From the NCBI GenBank assembly GCA_029862005.1, contig JAOTYD010000012.1, positions 32,015-96,014 on the forward strand: a DNA stretch of 64,000 nt, in the 5' to 3' direction. This DNA comes from Gammaproteobacteria bacterium. Its GTDB lineage: Bacteria; Pseudomonadota; Gammaproteobacteria; GCA-001735895. Shown here piece after piece: positions 54,195 to 62,911 of the stretch. Below the pieces are notes generated by a model. That model was not told the origin of the DNA and ran no database searches. It was given only the letters and a program-made list of their open reading frames with translations. How positions within the stretch are numbered: the first letter of the stretch is position 1; each line of letters starts with the position of its first letter. A program made the translations under genes and the position numbers.

Positions 54195-54755
54195 ATGAGA
54201 TCGTTAAATCTTGTGTTACAAATGACCGTGGCCCTGGTTTTTTGTTTTCCCAACATCAGCTCCGCCGATCAAACCGATCAACGTCTCGACGGACTTTTTC
54301 ATACCCTGCAAACCAGCCAGGACATGGAAGTCCTGCTGGAAGCCGAAGCCACAATATGGGAAATCTGGTACGAAAGTGGCAAGGAGACGGTCGATGCCAT
54401 GATGCTGGAGGCGGCCGAGTTGGTCCGCGCGGGAGATCTAAGCGGGGCCGAGTCAGTTTATTCCAGGGTTATTGAGGAAGCACCTGGATTCTCGGAGGGC
54501 TGGAATCGTCGCGCCACGGTGCGCTTTTATCAGCGTGATTATGCTGGCTCACTCGACGACATCGAGCAAACCCTGAAACTCGAACCCCGTCATTTTGGGG
54601 CTGTCTGGGGGCTTGGGATGATCCTCGGTACCCAGCAAGATTTTGAACGCGCCATTATCGCTTTCGAACGCCTGCTGGAAATCAAGCCTAATGCGACTGA
54701 CGCACGCCCCCGTATCGAGTTACTTAAACGGGAACTGGCAAAACAATCTGTCTAA
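54195..54755 (+). CDS. Exported TPR protein
   Basis: 186 residues from ATG 54195, GAGGAG eight bases upstream. Signal peptide (MRSLNLVLQMTVALVFCFPNISSA), then about three TPR units (ELVRAGDLSGAESVYSRVIEEAPGFSEGWNRRA, RDYAGSLDDIEQTLKLEPRHFGAVWGLG, FERAIIAFERLLEIKPN). Periplasmic protein-protein adaptor, partner unknown. Precedes a small membrane protein gene by 36 bp. Confidence 0.85.
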   Translation: MRSLNLVLQMTVALVFCFPNISSADQTDQRLDGLFHTLQTSQDMEVLLEAEATIWEIWYESGKETVDAMMLEAAELVRAGDLSGAESVYSRVIEEAPGFSEGWNRRATVRFYQRDYAGSLDDIEQTLKLEPRHFGAVWGLGMILGTQQDFERAIIAFERLLEIKPNATDARPRIELLKRELAKQSV

Positions 54756-54791
54756 TCACCGGGTATGCCACTTTAACCGGGTGGCTCACTG

Positions 54792-55160
54792 ATGAAAAAA
54801 TCACATAAAGCGGTACTGTTTTCGGCCTTTGTTTTTCCGGGTGGTGGCCACCTGTACCTCAAGAAGCACATTCAGGCTGCCCTGTTGATTCTGGTTTCAG
54901 TTGCCTGTATCGGCGTATTGCTTTCCGTGGCCATGGAAAAAGCGCAACAAATCAGAGATAAAATCCTGGCCGGCGAAATTCCACTGGATCTAACCCGTAT
55001 CACCGCGGAAGTATCGAACCAGGTGGCGGCGGGCGGAACCCAGATGGCCGATATCGCAACTTACGTCCTGCTGATCTGCTGGCTCCTTGGCATCGCGGAT
55101 TCCTATCGCCTCGGCCGTATCCAGGACAAGGTTGATCCTCCCGGCAATCGTCAAACCTAA
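54792..55160 (+). CDS. Small membrane protein of two to three helices
   Basis: 122 residues: helices at about 7-25 and 28-48 and a third at about 88-105, with a polar helical segment between. The GGGHLY...F start resembles TM2-domain or DUF6677-like small proteins. No known function. Probably follows the TPR gene in one transcript. Confidence 0.7.
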   Translation: MKKSHKAVLFSAFVFPGGGHLYLKKHIQAALLILVSVACIGVLLSVAMEKAQQIRDKILAGEIPLDLTRITAEVSNQVAAGGTQMADIATYVLLICWLLGIADSYRLGRIQDKVDPPGNRQT

Positions 55161-55218
55161 CTGCAAATTAACTGCTGTAGGTAAAATGCCAGTGTTTGTC
55201 TGCCAGTGGCGGCAAGGA

Positions 55219-55521
55219 TTAAAGATGGGTTTTGTTTAACAGGCTCGTACCCTGTTCATCGATAATTTGCCGTGCCTTGGTGACAGAATGATCGATGGCT
55301 GCCTGCAGTTCACCGTTCAGATCGGCGCGGATAAACTGGATCCGCCTGTTTTCACCGTCCAGTTCGCCGCTGATATAACCGGCGGTACGGTACTTGCCAT
55401 CTTCGTTAATGGGTGCGGCTTCGATCGAAAATCCCTTGTAGTCAATCGGCTCTGAAGGTTCCGGTTGACCGGAACCGGCCGTGTCACCCAGAAGTGATTT
55501 GAAAAATTTGCCGAGTGCCAT
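55219..55521 (-). CDS. HlyU-family protein
   Basis: 100 residues. The pattern KFFKSLLGD ... YKGFSIEAAPINEDGKYRTAGYISGELDGENRRIQFIRADLNGELQAAIDHSVTKARQIIDEQG fits the HlyU domain family (PF10115), found in small proteins of marine proteobacteria. The DNA-binding-regulator function assigned to Vibrio HlyU belongs to a different fold, so regulator activity is not claimed. Single gene, GGGGCAG upstream. Confidence 0.8.
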   Translation of the reverse strand: MALGKFFKSLLGDTAGSGQPEPSEPIDYKGFSIEAAPINEDGKYRTAGYISGELDGENRRIQFIRADLNGELQAAIDHSVTKARQIIDEQGTSLLNKTHL

Positions 55522-55571
55522 TGATCTGCCCCGAAAAGCCTGCGGAAATCACATCATAACAAAGCTGAGAA

Positions 55572-55988
55572 TTACTGCATGTTCCGGTCATGCCAGACCT
55601 TGTAAACCTCGTCAGGCCATTTCGATTGAAAGTAAGCAATCACCGCGAGGACTTCCTGGTCGGAGAGTTTGTCGACAAATGCTGGCATGACGCCGCCCAG
55701 TTTAATGCCGCCTTCTTTAATGGAGCGGGCGAGTTGAGGAATCGAATGATGCCAGGCATGGGCCGTGCCATTGAGCGGCGGGGGCGGGTAGTTGCCATTC
55801 TCGTCCGGCTTCTTCCATTCCTTCGTACCCTCGGCATTGACGCCGTGACAGACCGCGCAGTTTTTCTGGTATCGGGGAGCGCCGTAGTCGACCACCTCCT
55901 GGGTAAACCAGCGTTCGGCTGCCACACTATTGAAACTGGTAACAAGCAGCAGTAAGACAATTCCATATTTAAGCAAGTGCATCATCAT
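55572..55988 (-). CDS. Periplasmic class I cytochrome c
   Basis: 138 residues. Signal peptide (YGIVLLLLVTSFNSVAA), one haem c motif CAVCH and an axial Met in GGVMPAF. The rest, ending LSDQEVLAVIAYFQSKWPDE, is c5/c551-like. Known role: single-electron transfer in the periplasm. Expressed from a MerR-type promoter and divergent from a MerR-family gene, so expression depends on metal or another signal. GTG/SD: no strong ribosome site is visible; three ATG codons in a row begin the gene. Confidence 0.87.
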   Translation of the reverse strand: MMMHLLKYGIVLLLLVTSFNSVAAERWFTQEVVDYGAPRYQKNCAVCHGVNAEGTKEWKKPDENGNYPPPPLNGTAHAWHHSIPQLARSIKEGGIKLGGVMPAFVDKLSDQEVLAVIAYFQSKWPDEVYKVWHDRNMQ

Positions 55989-56010
55989 GATCCGTCAGGC
56001 AATTGGTAAT

Positions 56011-56041
56011 ATTCTAATTCTTGTACCAACTACAGGGTCAA
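56011..56041 (-). promoter_or_regulatory. MerR-type promoter and operator of the cytochrome c gene
   Basis: On the minus strand TTGACC (56041-56036) and TAGAAT (56016-56011) are separated by 19 bp, longer than the 17 bp optimum, as is characteristic of promoters twisted open by MerR-family activators. Between them lies the half-site pair CTTGTA-N5-TACAGG (56020-56036 on the plus strand). Transcription would start near 56004, just before the cytochrome gene. The MerR gene is divergent. Strong match by eye. Confidence 0.75.
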
Positions 56042-56074
56042 CAGTAACCGGGGATAATCCCGTTCATGGTTTTA

Positions 56075-56093
56075 CCCTGTATTAAGTACAGGG
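56075..56093. promoter_or_regulatory. Second MerR-type dyad in the divergent region
   Basis: CCCTGTA-TTAAG-TACAGGG is a perfect 7-bp inverted repeat with 5-bp spacing, the same half-site and geometry as at 56020-56036. It is 56 bp away, centre to centre, towards the merR-like gene, and would suit autoregulation. No clear promoter hexamers flank it. Confidence 0.6.
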
Positions 56094-56132
56094 ATTGACG
56101 TATATTACAGCTTTATCCCGGAGTATTGAACA

Positions 56133-56537
56133 ATGCTGACGCGTGGAAGACTCGCCACCCGCACGGGTTGCAATATTGAGACTATCCGATACTACGAAAC
56201 GATAGGATTATTGCCGGCACCGGCGCGTACCGCGTCGGGTTACCGTAGTTACAGCGATGAGCACCTGCGTCGTTTGAATTTCATCCAGCGCGCCCGTGCG
56301 CTCGGATTTTCAGGCGAGCAAATCCGGGGATTACTGGAATTAACGGAAGCCGGTGCCAACAAAACGCGTGCCGATGTAAAGGCGCTGACAGAGGCGCATA
56401 TCGATGAAATCAGCCTAAAAATCAAGGATCTGCAAAAAATACGAAAACGTTTGAGCCAGATTTCGTCGTTTTGTGATGGTTCGAATCAAAGTGCCAGCAC
56501 CTGCCCGATCCTGGAATCGCTTTTCGACGATGCCTAA
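56133..56537 (+). CDS. MerR-family metal-type regulator
   Basis: 134 residues. Winged helix-turn-helix (CNIETIRYYETIGLLPAPARTASGYRSY), long dimer helix, and a C-terminal metal loop CDGSNQSASTCPILESL with Cys114 and Cys124, positions matching those of ZntR. The usual residue that tells valence (Cys79 in ZntR, Ser77 in CueR) is Arg here, so the metal or other effector is not predictable; the family includes Cu, Zn, Cd and Hg sensors. GGAG nine bases before the ATG. Its last 4 bases overlap the convergent CpdA gene. Confidence 0.88.
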   Translation: MLTRGRLATRTGCNIETIRYYETIGLLPAPARTASGYRSYSDEHLRRLNFIQRARALGFSGEQIRGLLELTEAGANKTRADVKALTEAHIDEISLKIKDLQKIRKRLSQISSFCDGSNQSASTCPILESLFDDA

Positions 56538-57340
56538 AAATTATCCACGCGATGAACCCGGGACGATATGCTCCCATCCGGGTGGAGACTGATATATCGA
56601 TATCCGGGAGTCTCGGTGCCAATCGCAAAATCCTTGCTGTTGGGTTTGAACTGAACACAGCTTGACGGCGTCGACATCCATTCGATGTCGTCGATCGTCT
56701 GTCGTGTTTCCTGGTGTACATGCCCCCATAACACACCCCTGACATTGTCGTGTTGGGTAATTTTTTCGCGAAATCGATCAGCGTCCAGCAAGCCCATCTG
56801 GTCAATCCACAAACTGCCGGTATCCAGTGCCTGGTGATGAAGACAGACCAGGCCATGCTTCTCGGGATAGGCTCGCAGGCAGTCGCCCAGAAATTGCAAT
56901 TGATTCCCGGAAACACGCCCGTGAACCTCGCCGCTGATTGTCGAATCCAGCATGACGATTTGCCAGTCGGCGATCAGAATATGTTTGGCCGCGTCAATTT
57001 GGTTTCCAGTGAAATGTTCCCGCATGTTATCGATTTCATCGTGGTTGCCCGGTAACCAGAAGGTTGCGATTTCCATATCATCGAACTGCCGAGCCAGGTA
57101 GGCGTAAGAGCCGGCGCTACCGTCCTGCGAAAGGTCGCCGGTAGCAAGCAATAGATCCAGGTGGCCACTGTTATCAACGGCGGCCCGGCTGACCGCCTCG
57201 AAACTACGCCGGGTATTCATGCCCCGCAGACAGTCTTCTGCTGCCGCAAAAATATGGCAGTCCGTGATTTGTACCAGGCTGACCCGATCCGGGTTGGCCG
57301 GTGTGAATTGCCTGGGCTTTGCTTCGACGGGGCTACTCAT
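56534..57340 (-). CDS. CpdA-like cyclic nucleotide/calcineurin-type phosphodiesterase
   Basis: 268 residues. ITDCHIF, TGDLSQDG, PGNHDE, a CLHHQ segment and GHVHQE are the five metal motifs of the calcineurin-type phosphoesterases of CpdA type; length matches CpdA (about 275). E. coli CpdA splits cAMP. The DCHIF version of the usual DTHL is a small deviation. Could also be a homologue of unknown substrate. Convergent with the merR gene by 4 bp. Confidence 0.8.
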   Translation of the reverse strand: MSSPVEAKPRQFTPANPDRVSLVQITDCHIFAAAEDCLRGMNTRRSFEAVSRAAVDNSGHLDLLLATGDLSQDGSAGSYAYLARQFDDMEIATFWLPGNHDEIDNMREHFTGNQIDAAKHILIADWQIVMLDSTISGEVHGRVSGNQLQFLGDCLRAYPEKHGLVCLHHQALDTGSLWIDQMGLLDADRFREKITQHDNVRGVLWGHVHQETRQTIDDIEWMSTPSSCVQFKPNSKDFAIGTETPGYRYISLHPDGSISSRVHRVDNF

Positions 57341-57635
57341 AGTGATTCCGCTTTAGTTCCATTGACTGACACGCTGCTTCAGGTTCTCGGTAATGCTTAC
57401 TCCGGGGGTTTATATTGCCACTGGGCCTGGCGTACGCGACCATAGCAATAATCACGATCTGCGACAAATTGACGCTTTACGCTCAAAGGGCCGATCCCGA
57501 AGCCACGTTTCAATCAGGTAAAAACTATCCCGGCTCCCGGGCTCGCCAGTCTCTTGACGATGTCCTGGTATAAAAGAGGTAACGAATGGCAAAGGCGTTT
57601 CTTATGGCTCCCGTTACTGGCATTATTGGCCGATC
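57341..57635. other. 295-bp divergent intergenic region
   Basis: No gene and no clear regulatory structure seen. TTGACG and TATAAA occur near 57554-57574, but only 9 bp apart, which does not make a promoter. Confidence 0.4.
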
Positions 57636-58862
57636 ATGCATAGCACGGAAAAATTCAGGTTCATACCCTATCGACGCCAGGACATCGTCGAGATGTGCCT
57701 GCGTGATCGCGGACTGGAGGCAGACGTCGACGGGTTCCGCCAGCTGAGTTACATGCTGGACCAGGTTTTCCATTTCGAATTTCACCAGGTCATCGAGTCT
57801 TTAAAGAACGCTTATGCGGATATTGATCCCGATACCGATACCCGGCGCCCGGATTACCCCGATTCCGAAAAAGCCGGATCCTTCATAACCCTGCTGGACG
57901 GGCTGCTCGAAAAGGCCAACTACGAGCGCGTCACCGAAGCGGATCTGAACCAGGCACTCTCCGAGTCGTCGATGTTCAAGATTCGATTACAGGTAGATTT
58001 TAACGATTTCTCCGAAGTGTCCCTGTTCGCCCGGGGTCAATCGGTCAGAACCGAGACGATTTCCACCTGGTTCGGACTGCGCAGCAAGACAATCGAATTC
58101 ATCAACTATGAACGGGTCGTGGTTTACCTTCGAATTCGCGATGGTTATAACTCCAGTCTTGATTCTGATCATTGCCGGCCAGGTGCAACCTATCTCAAAA
58201 TGTTTCGCAACGTCCCCAGGGCGGACCTGGAAATGCTGTTTCCGAACACGCGGGTGGGAATGCGGTTGCTGGATAAACTCCTGATCGGTGTTCCCGCGGT
58301 TGTCAGTGGGGGCATCGTATTGACGACCAAGCTTGGCGCGTCCCTGGTTTTGCTCGGGTCACTGTTCGGTTACTGGCTTGGTGTCAGCAGCCAGCCGGTA
58401 GAGTTAAACCAGGCGGCCGTATTAGCCCTGCTGGCCGGCGCCGCAGCACTGGGTGGCTACCTGTGGAAACAGTTCAACAATTTCAAGAACCGGAAAATTC
58501 GTTTCATGCAGGCGCTGACACAAAATTTGTACTTTAAGAACCTGGACAACAATGCCGGGGTATTTTATCGACTGGCGAACGATGCCGAAGAAGAGGAGTC
58601 CAAGGAAGCCATACTTGCGTATTACTTCTTATTGGTCAGTTCCGCGCCGCTGACCAGGGAAGAACTGGACCGCAATATCGAAACCTGGTTTGAATTCGAA
58701 TGGCGCTGCAAGGTTGATTTTGAAATCGACGATGCGCTGCATAAGCTGGTGGCGCTGGGCCTGGTTGAAAAATCAGGGGACAAACTGGGTGCCGTGTCGG
58801 TGGAACGGGGAATTCGAATCCTGGACCAGCGTTGGGATAATTATTTCGTTGCGGAAAACTGA
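57636..58862 (+). CDS. DUF3754 (TMEM143-like) membrane protein
   Basis: 408 residues. A soluble N-terminal ~200 residues end in KMFRNVPRADLEMLFPNTRVGMR, which is typical of DUF3754 proteins; two or three hydrophobic segments follow (about 215-285), then a C-terminal region starting LYFKNLDNNAGVFYRLANDAEEEESKEAILAYYF. Inner-membrane protein of unknown function with homologues in mitochondria of eukaryotes. Precedes the TRAP genes in the same direction. Confidence 0.82.
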   Translation: MHSTEKFRFIPYRRQDIVEMCLRDRGLEADVDGFRQLSYMLDQVFHFEFHQVIESLKNAYADIDPDTDTRRPDYPDSEKAGSFITLLDGLLEKANYERVTEADLNQALSESSMFKIRLQVDFNDFSEVSLFARGQSVRTETISTWFGLRSKTIEFINYERVVVYLRIRDGYNSSLDSDHCRPGATYLKMFRNVPRADLEMLFPNTRVGMRLLDKLLIGVPAVVSGGIVLTTKLGASLVLLGSLFGYWLGVSSQPVELNQAAVLALLAGAAALGGYLWKQFNNFKNRKIRFMQALTQNLYFKNLDNNAGVFYRLANDAEEEESKEAILAYYFLLVSSAPLTREELDRNIETWFEFEWRCKVDFEIDDALHKLVALGLVEKSGDKLGAVSVERGIRILDQRWDNYFVAEN

Positions 58863-58903
58863 TTTAAGCTAGAATTATCACGATCTAATTTTGGATAACT
58901 ACT

Positions 58904-59200
58904 GTGTACATCTTAATCGCTGCCGATGGCCAGCTCTCGCTGGAAGACAGCGACAATATACGTGCTTTTTCAATCGTCGAAGAAGAAAGCGGCGCTGCTG
59001 CAACCCGGCTTGAAGCCATTGTCACCTCGTCTGAAGAGCAGCACTACTGGATTGATGCGAATGCGGTCGTAGAACTTTCTGGACGCCAGCATGATCAGCA
59101 ATGGGTGCAGAAATTCTGGGATATGCTGGCCCAGGTGGAAGCCTACGGCTATTCAGATATGCAAAACAAACGAGTAAAGGCCCACGTGGAACAGGCCTGA
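58904..59200 (+). CDS. Uncharacterised 98-residue protein coupled to tatT
   Basis: 98 residues from GTG 58904; no strong ribosome site. Compact, acidic, with no signal or membrane segment and no known family. Its TGA overlaps the tatT ATG by one base (TGATG), so translation is coupled to a lipoprotein of a TRAP system. Function unknown. Confidence 0.6.
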   Translation: MYILIAADGQLSLEDSDNIRAFSIVEEESGAAATRLEAIVTSSEEQHYWIDANAVVELSGRQHDQQWVQKFWDMLAQVEAYGYSDMQNKRVKAHVEQA

Positions 59201-60048
59201 TGTTGAGATCCGCGTATCTTGTGCTGATGGCACTTTTACTAACGGGCTGCGCCAGTTTCGTCAGTTCCGCGACTTCGAAAATGGCGGATAACATCACGCT
59301 CGCGATTCTGAACCAGGACGATCCGGCTACCGTTCGCGATGGAGCACCATCCTATCTGTTAATGATCGATGGTTTGATCGAAGGGGATCCGGAGAATACG
59401 AATCTGCTGTTAGCCGGCGCTAAACTCTATGGATCCTACAGTACGGCCTTTGTCGATGATGAGGCGCGGGCGCAGCGCCTGGCGAGCAAATCCCTGTCGT
59501 ATGCGCGTCGCGCGCTTTGTCTTGAAGCCCGCGAGGTTTGTGAAACGACTGCAAGCAAGCTGGACAAATTCGAGGACAGCCTTGTCGGGACGGGGAAGGG
59601 TGAGCTTGCAGTGCTGTACGGTTTTGCCGTCGCGTGGGCGGGCTGGATTCAAATCAATGCCGCGGACTGGAATGCCGTCGCAGACCTGGCAAAGGTTACG
59701 GCATTGTTCGAGCAATGTCTGGCTATCGATGAGCGCTACGATGGTGGAGGTGCCCATGTTTACCTGGGTGTGATCAAGTCGCTAAGGCCCGCAGCGCTCG
59801 GTGGGGAGCCGGAAGCTGCCCGCGTACACTTTGAACGCGCGATTGAAATCTCCGCGGGACATAATCTGATGGTCAGTGTATTAATGGCTAAACATTACGC
59901 CCGCAACGTGTTTGACCAGGAGTTGCACGATTCATTATTGACTTCAGTCATCGCTGCAAATTCCGATTACCCCGGTTATGTACTGAGTAATTCGCTCGCA
60001 AAACGGGAGGCAGATCAGTTGCTTGCAGAGTCCGGGGAATTCTTTTAA
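59200..60048 (+). CDS. TRAP-transporter-associated TatT-family lipoprotein
   Basis: 282 residues with a lipoprotein signal ending LTGC (Cys17). The TatT family pattern is visible: KMADNITLAILNQDDPATVRDGAPSYLLMIDGLIEGDPENTNLLLAGAKLYGSYSTAFVDDEARAQRLASKSLSYARRALC, followed by TPR-like helices. In Treponema TatT forms a trimer with pores that docks the TRAP binding protein, so this lies with DctP in a tetratricopeptide-associated TRAP system (TPAT). ATG overlaps the preceding stop. Confidence 0.88.
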   Translation: MLRSAYLVLMALLLTGCASFVSSATSKMADNITLAILNQDDPATVRDGAPSYLLMIDGLIEGDPENTNLLLAGAKLYGSYSTAFVDDEARAQRLASKSLSYARRALCLEAREVCETTASKLDKFEDSLVGTGKGELAVLYGFAVAWAGWIQINAADWNAVADLAKVTALFEQCLAIDERYDGGGAHVYLGVIKSLRPAALGGEPEAARVHFERAIEISAGHNLMVSVLMAKHYARNVFDQELHDSLLTSVIAANSDYPGYVLSNSLAKREADQLLAESGEFF

Positions 60049-60100
60049 ACGAAACTATGCAGTTTATGCAGGCTCCAATTATCGATATCGGAACATTCAA

Positions 60101-61102
60101 ATGTACAGACTTGTAAATGTATTAAGCATGGCAATCATGTCGATCGTATTCAGTGTCAATGTCGACGCGAAGACGCTTAAGATTGCAACTCTAGCACCCG
60201 CCGGGACCACCTGGATGAATGAAATGAAAGCGGGTGCCAAACTGATAAAAGAACGCACCGCGGGTCGAGTCAAGCTGAAATTTTACCCGGGTGGCGTGAT
60301 GGGTAACGACCGGAGCGTTCATCGCAAAATTAAAATCGGGCAACTCCATGGTGGTGCTTTTACCCCGGGTGGACTGGCGCAGGTTAACACCAGCATTCAG
60401 GCTCTGGGCTTGCCGATGATGTTTCAGTCGTATGACGAAATCGATTACGTGCGTCGTAGAATGGACCCGGTCATAAAAAAAGAAATGGAGTCCAGCGGAT
60501 TTGTGCTACTGGGTATCTCCGAGGGGGGATTTGTCAGGATCCTGTCGAAGAAACCAATGCAGGATCTGGAATCGATTCGCGGCAGCAAGGTTTGGATCCC
60601 CGAGGGTGACCGGATCGGGCAGATTGTTTTCAAAGCGCTTGGGATAACCCCGGTCTCTTTACCGATTTCCGATGTTTTTACGGGTTTGCAGACAGGATTA
60701 ATTGAGACCGTGGCGGTCAATCCGACCGCGGCCATAGCCTTTCAATGGCATACCAGTACCTCGTATATGACCGAATTCCCGATTACGTACCTGATCGGCG
60801 TCATAGCGATTCAGAAAAAAGTGTTTAACCAACTAACCGCTGCTGACCAGGAAATCGTCCGCGAGGAGATAGGCAAGGTATTTAGCCGTCTTGATGTGCT
60901 AAATCGCAGTGATAACCAGGCCGCCAAAGCAGCGCTGAAAAATCAGGGTATCTCTTTCGTGGCGCCGAGTCCCGGTGAAGTTGAACGCTGGAAGTCCATA
61001 TCGGATAGCGCGATTGACCAAATGGTTGAAACCGGTGTAATTTCGGAAAAAATCGTCGGTCAGGTCAGAGGACATTTACAAAGTTTCCACGATAGCCAGT
61101 AG
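60101..61102 (+). CDS. dctP: TRAP transporter solute-binding protein (DctP family)
   Basis: 333 residues from ATG 60101; the frame extends upstream but the MYRLVNVL start gives the signal peptide (cleavage near NVDA). DctP family pattern: KIATLAPAGTTWMNEMKAG, VKLKFYPGGVMGNDRS, LESIRGSKVWIPEGD, and ISDVFTGLQTGLIETVAV. Binds an organic anion (C4-dicarboxylate, sugar acid, or other); the ligand cannot be called. Between tatT and dctQ. Confidence 0.9.
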   Translation: MYRLVNVLSMAIMSIVFSVNVDAKTLKIATLAPAGTTWMNEMKAGAKLIKERTAGRVKLKFYPGGVMGNDRSVHRKIKIGQLHGGAFTPGGLAQVNTSIQALGLPMMFQSYDEIDYVRRRMDPVIKKEMESSGFVLLGISEGGFVRILSKKPMQDLESIRGSKVWIPEGDRIGQIVFKALGITPVSLPISDVFTGLQTGLIETVAVNPTAAIAFQWHTSTSYMTEFPITYLIGVIAIQKKVFNQLTAADQEIVREEIGKVFSRLDVLNRSDNQAAKAALKNQGISFVAPSPGEVERWKSISDSAIDQMVETGVISEKIVGQVRGHLQSFHDSQ

Positions 61103-61105
61103 CCG

Positions 61106-61609
61106 ATGCGAACCTGGATAAAGCGACTTCATCAGGTAGAAGATGCCTTGCTGGTCTTGTTGCTGACTACGATGATCGTACTCGCCGGTACGCAGATCCT
61201 GTTGCGAAATTTCTTTGATTCAGGAATTGTCTGGATCGATCCCTTACTCCGGGTGCTAGTGCTTTGGCTGGGACTGCTGGGTGCCACGGTTGCCACCCGA
61301 AACAACAAGCATATCAGCATTGATCTGTTGTCCCGGTTTCTCAAGCGCGATATCTATTGCCTGGTTCAATCGGTGGTAGCGCAAATCAGCGCCTGGACCT
61401 GCCTCGTAATCGCCTGGTACGGCTTAACTTGGATAAGACTTGACTATGAAGACGGCACGACCTCATTTGCGGGAATCCCCGCTTGGATGCTGGAAGTCGT
61501 CATCCCGGCAGCATTTGCGTTAATCGGATTGCGCTATTTTGTAAAATCGGGTTTCTGGGCGAGGCAATGTTTGCGGCACCTGAAGGTTGAGAAGGGCATG
61601 GCAGAATGA
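61106..61609 (+). CDS. dctQ: TRAP transporter small permease (DctQ family)
   Basis: 167 residues, four hydrophobic helices, with the WIDPLLRVLVLWLGLLGATVATRNNKHISIDLL segment characteristic of DctQ. Three bases after dctP and overlapping dctM by 4 bp (ATGA). Confidence 0.9.
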   Translation: MRTWIKRLHQVEDALLVLLLTTMIVLAGTQILLRNFFDSGIVWIDPLLRVLVLWLGLLGATVATRNNKHISIDLLSRFLKRDIYCLVQSVVAQISAWTCLVIAWYGLTWIRLDYEDGTTSFAGIPAWMLEVVIPAAFALIGLRYFVKSGFWARQCLRHLKVEKGMAE

Positions 61610-62883
61610 GTGTCGCAGCGCCAATATTACTGTTGCTGGCAATTCTGCGGACACCGTTGTTTGTCGTTATCGCCCTGAGTGCGATGATCGGATTTTATGG
61701 CCTGGATGTCGATCTGTCGGTCATTAGTATCGAGGTTTACCGGCTCGCTGAAATGCCGGTATTGCTCGCGATCCCATTGTTTACCTTTGCCGGATATTTG
61801 TTGGGCGAGAGCAAGGCTTCCACGCGCCTGGTCAACCTGACTAACAGTCTGCTCGGCTGGATGCCGGGCGGTTTAGCGATCGTGGCTATTTTTGCCTGCG
61901 CTCTTTTTACCGCGTTTACCGGTGCTTCGGGTATAACCATAGTTGCGTTGGGCGGTTTGCTATACCCGGCGTTGAAGCAGGCCGGGTACCTTGAAAATTT
62001 TAACCTGGGACTACTGACCAGCTCCGGCAGCCTGGGGCTTTTGTTCGCGCCGTCGTTGCCATTAATCCTGTATGGCGTCGTGGCACAGCAAATGGACCTG
62101 GATCAACCCGTTAGTATCAGTGATCTGTTCCTCGCCGGTATTTTCCCGGGCCTGTTGATGCTGGTCATGCTCTCTTTATACTCGATGATGCAACCCAGGG
62201 ATCGCAGTCGGCGCGAACCCTTTAACCTGCAAACCGCGATTGCCGCGATTCTCGCGGCAAAATGGGAGATTCCACTGCCATTCCTGGTACTGGGTGGTAT
62301 CTATGGCGGCTATTTTGCGGTTTCCGAAGCCGCCGCGGTTACCGCTGTCTACGTCCTGGTTGTGGAAGTGTTAATCATGCGGGAGATAAAGTTCTCTGAG
62401 CTGCCGGACATCATGCGTGACGCGATGATGCTGGTCGGCGGTATTATGATTATTATCGGTGTCTCCCTGGCCTCAACCAACTACCTGATCGATGCCGAAA
62501 TCCCAATCCGGATGTTCGAATTTATCCAGTCGCATATCGATGAAAAACTGACATTTTTGATCTTGTTGAATCTGTTTTTACTGGTCCTTGGCATGATGCT
62601 CGATATTTTTTCGGCCATTGTCATCATTGTTCCAATTTTACTGCCGATCGCCGTGGGTTACGGAATTCATCCGGTACACCTCGGGATCATCTTCCTTGCC
62701 AATATGCAGCTGGGTTACTTCACGCCACCGGTTGGGATGAACCTGTTTATCGCCAGTTATCGCTTTGATAAACCGGTGATGTCCCTGTACGTTGCCACCA
62801 TACCGTTTTTCGTGGTGTTGCTGGTTGCAGTACTAATCATCACCTACTGGCCAACGCTGAGCCTGGCACTGTTAGCCGATTAG
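61606..62883 (+). CDS. dctM: TRAP transporter large permease (DctM family)
   Basis: 425 residues, about 12 hydrophobic segments, with the GASGITIVALGGLLYPAL and PPVGMNLFIASY segments of the DctM core. Na+-coupled import of the solute delivered by DctP, a sodium-consuming process that fits the Nqr pump earlier in the window, though no direct link is shown. Convergent with the aldo/keto reductase gene. Confidence 0.92.
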   Translation: MSVAAPILLLLAILRTPLFVVIALSAMIGFYGLDVDLSVISIEVYRLAEMPVLLAIPLFTFAGYLLGESKASTRLVNLTNSLLGWMPGGLAIVAIFACALFTAFTGASGITIVALGGLLYPALKQAGYLENFNLGLLTSSGSLGLLFAPSLPLILYGVVAQQMDLDQPVSISDLFLAGIFPGLLMLVMLSLYSMMQPRDRSRREPFNLQTAIAAILAAKWEIPLPFLVLGGIYGGYFAVSEAAAVTAVYVLVVEVLIMREIKFSELPDIMRDAMMLVGGIMIIIGVSLASTNYLIDAEIPIRMFEFIQSHIDEKLTFLILLNLFLLVLGMMLDIFSAIVIIVPILLPIAVGYGIHPVHLGIIFLANMQLGYFTPPVGMNLFIASYRFDKPVMSLYVATIPFFVVLLVAVLIITYWPTLSLALLAD

Positions 62884-62911
62884 GTTGTTACCTATTTTTC
62901 TTTGGCAAGGC

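Noticed and set aside
55219..55521. HlyU as a haemolysin gene regulator
   Set aside because: The protein belongs to a small domain family that shares only the name with the Vibrio regulator; a DNA-binding fold is not visible.
57554..57574. TTGACG and TATAAA as the DUF3754 promoter
   Set aside because: The spacer is 9 bp, too short for sigma70.
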